From Ichthyophthirius multifiliis (Eukaryota; Ciliophora; Oligohymenophorea; Hymenostomatida), in assembly GCF_000220395.1 (NCBI RefSeq), contig NW_004086085.1, forward strand, positions 43,725 to 107,724: 64,000 bases of DNA, read 5' to 3'. The translations under genes and the position numbers were made by a program. This document shows, in pieces, positions 63,061 to 64,000 of the stretch (its first letter is position 1; each line of letters begins with the position of its first letter). The notes beneath the pieces are model-generated. The model had not been told where the DNA came from. It did not search any database and was given only the letters and a program-made list of their open reading frames with translations.

Positions 63061-64000
63061 ATATTTGTGAAGATTTTGAAGGTAAATAGGATGGAGATTT
63101 GGTTAAAAGGAAATTTTTTTGTGTTTGGATTAAATGAAAGTTTTTTAGAGAGATTTAGGAGGAATATTGTGTCTTCTAAAATTATGAATTTTAGGTCGAG
63201 TTTTTATAAGATAGTGTTTTCTTGTGGAATATTTTGGAGAAATTAAGTGATTGTTTTTGTGGAAAATTGGTATTTTTCGCGAATAAGGATTTTTTTAAAG
63301 AAATGCTAGTTTATGTTTGTTCGGATAAATTAAGAAGGAATTTTCGTTGGCTTGAAAGTTAAATGAGTAGTCTAAAGTTTGCAGGCTTTTAGTTTTTTAG
63401 TTTTTTCGATGTACTTTTGGAGGATTCGGATAGATTGGAGAATTATGGATTTAATTTGGATTATTTTACGAAAGCGTTAATTCGGTTAAATTATCTGATT
63501 AGTCACAAGGGTCAACTATTTGTGTGAAATCTAATATGGATAAATAATTATTTAATAAATTTGAGGTGGATATCAGAATTTTAGAAGATTAGATATATGA
63601 GGATATTATTTAAAATTAATAAAACTAGAAATTACATGGGGAGAAATATAATTTTCCTGAAATTTAAATAATTTAAGATTCGAGAGAGTATGGAATTATT
63701 ACTATTTAAGAAAGATTTTTGAAAATTGTTTATAGTATAATAGATTTTCGCTTAAATCTACGATTTTTAAATATTTAGCGTTTAATAAACTATCGCATAT
63801 ATGGATATTAATTCGTTATCGAAATTACAATTCTACATTTTTAAAACTTAAAGTTTAACTATGTAGTTGTTTTTTAATATTGCCTGAAGTTCTAGAAGGT
63901 TTTGGAGCTAAATTTTATTATTATTATTAATAATCTAGTGTGTGTCTATATCAGGCTTTTGGAAGCTCCCAGATATCGCGTTGCAGATGATGTAAAAGAA
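63061..64000 (+). pseudogene. Unrecognised coding segment, frame-broken and cut by the window edge
   Basis: Plus-strand coding composition with unusual G richness. One good stretch is 63238-63524: LSDCFCGKLVFFANKDFFK, SDKLRRNFRWLESQMSSLKF, FSFFDVLLEDSDRLENYGF. It ends at TGA 63525-63527, but coding text resumes in another frame (NMDKQLFNKFEVDIRILEDQ, EYGIITIQERFLKIVYSI) and is open to the edge. Another frame change is needed near 63230, and another near 63120. With three or more breaks in 900 bases it is either decayed or poorly sequenced. No family recognised; a large helical protein is likely. Confidence 0.4.

Noticed and set aside
1-64000. Telomere repeats, CRISPR arrays, tRNA or rRNA genes, transposase genes
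   Set aside because: I looked on both strands and found no G4T2-type telomere repeat, no spaced repeat array, no tRNA cloverleaf with a TTCGA-type loop, and no transposase-like motif. A covariance-model search would be decisive for small RNAs.

Overview
The window is a gene-dense piece of a ciliate macronuclear genome, most like a very AT-rich oligohymenophorean (Ichthyophthirius- or Tetrahymena-type). The reasons: every well-conserved gene reads only if TAA and TAG mean glutamine and TGA is the only stop; introns are small (mostly 36-350 bases), GT-AG and almost pure A+T; intergenic DNA is nearly all A/T; and several families are typical of ciliates (basal-body CEP135/BLD10, MBL-cyclic nucleotide binding fusions, LamG-type secreted proteins). 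Standard-code ORF calls on this window are nearly all artefacts.

Layout, left to right. 0.8-9.7 kb: CEP135/BLD10 (-), EF-hand protein (+), protein kinase-like protein (-), RING/B-box protein (+). 11.5-19.1 kb: a membrane-protein fragment (-), a coiled-coil protein (+), a metallo-beta-lactamase-like protein with two cyclic nucleotide binding domains (+), a secreted LamG-like protein (+). 19.2-24.3 kb: phosphatidylserine synthase (-), VAP (+), phosphomannomutase (-). 24.5-34.3 kb: TAF1 (+), a multi-pass membrane protein (-), an M16 metalloprotease (-). 35.7-39.7 kb: a kinase and a GAF protein both interrupted by in-frame TGA, then a TPR fragment. 41-49.6 kb: importin beta (-), NodB polysaccharide deacetylase (-), an orphan protein (-). 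50.8-59.7 kb: aspartic protease (+), a very large receptor-like membrane protein (+), a small tail-anchored protein (+), a Gln-rich protein (-). 62-64 kb: a damaged patatin-like phospholipase (-) and an unrecognised coding segment that runs off the right edge; this end is clearly richer in G+C.

The genes form no operon. They are housekeeping and cell-structure genes (TFIID, nuclear import, ER lipid synthesis and contact sites, sugar nucleotide supply, basal body) with secreted or lysosomal hydrolases. Nine genes were reconstructed exon by exon to a reading length divisible by three with canonical splice sites (MBL-CNB, LamG, PTDSS, VAP, PMM, the 29-30 kb membrane protein, M16, importin beta, deacetylase). 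Several others need a single-base change, usually in a homopolymer, to stay open; this looks like assembly error. A separate class (35.7-39.7 and 62-64 kb) carries in-frame TGA codons and looks like real gene decay. All function calls are from reading the sequence; no database search was run.
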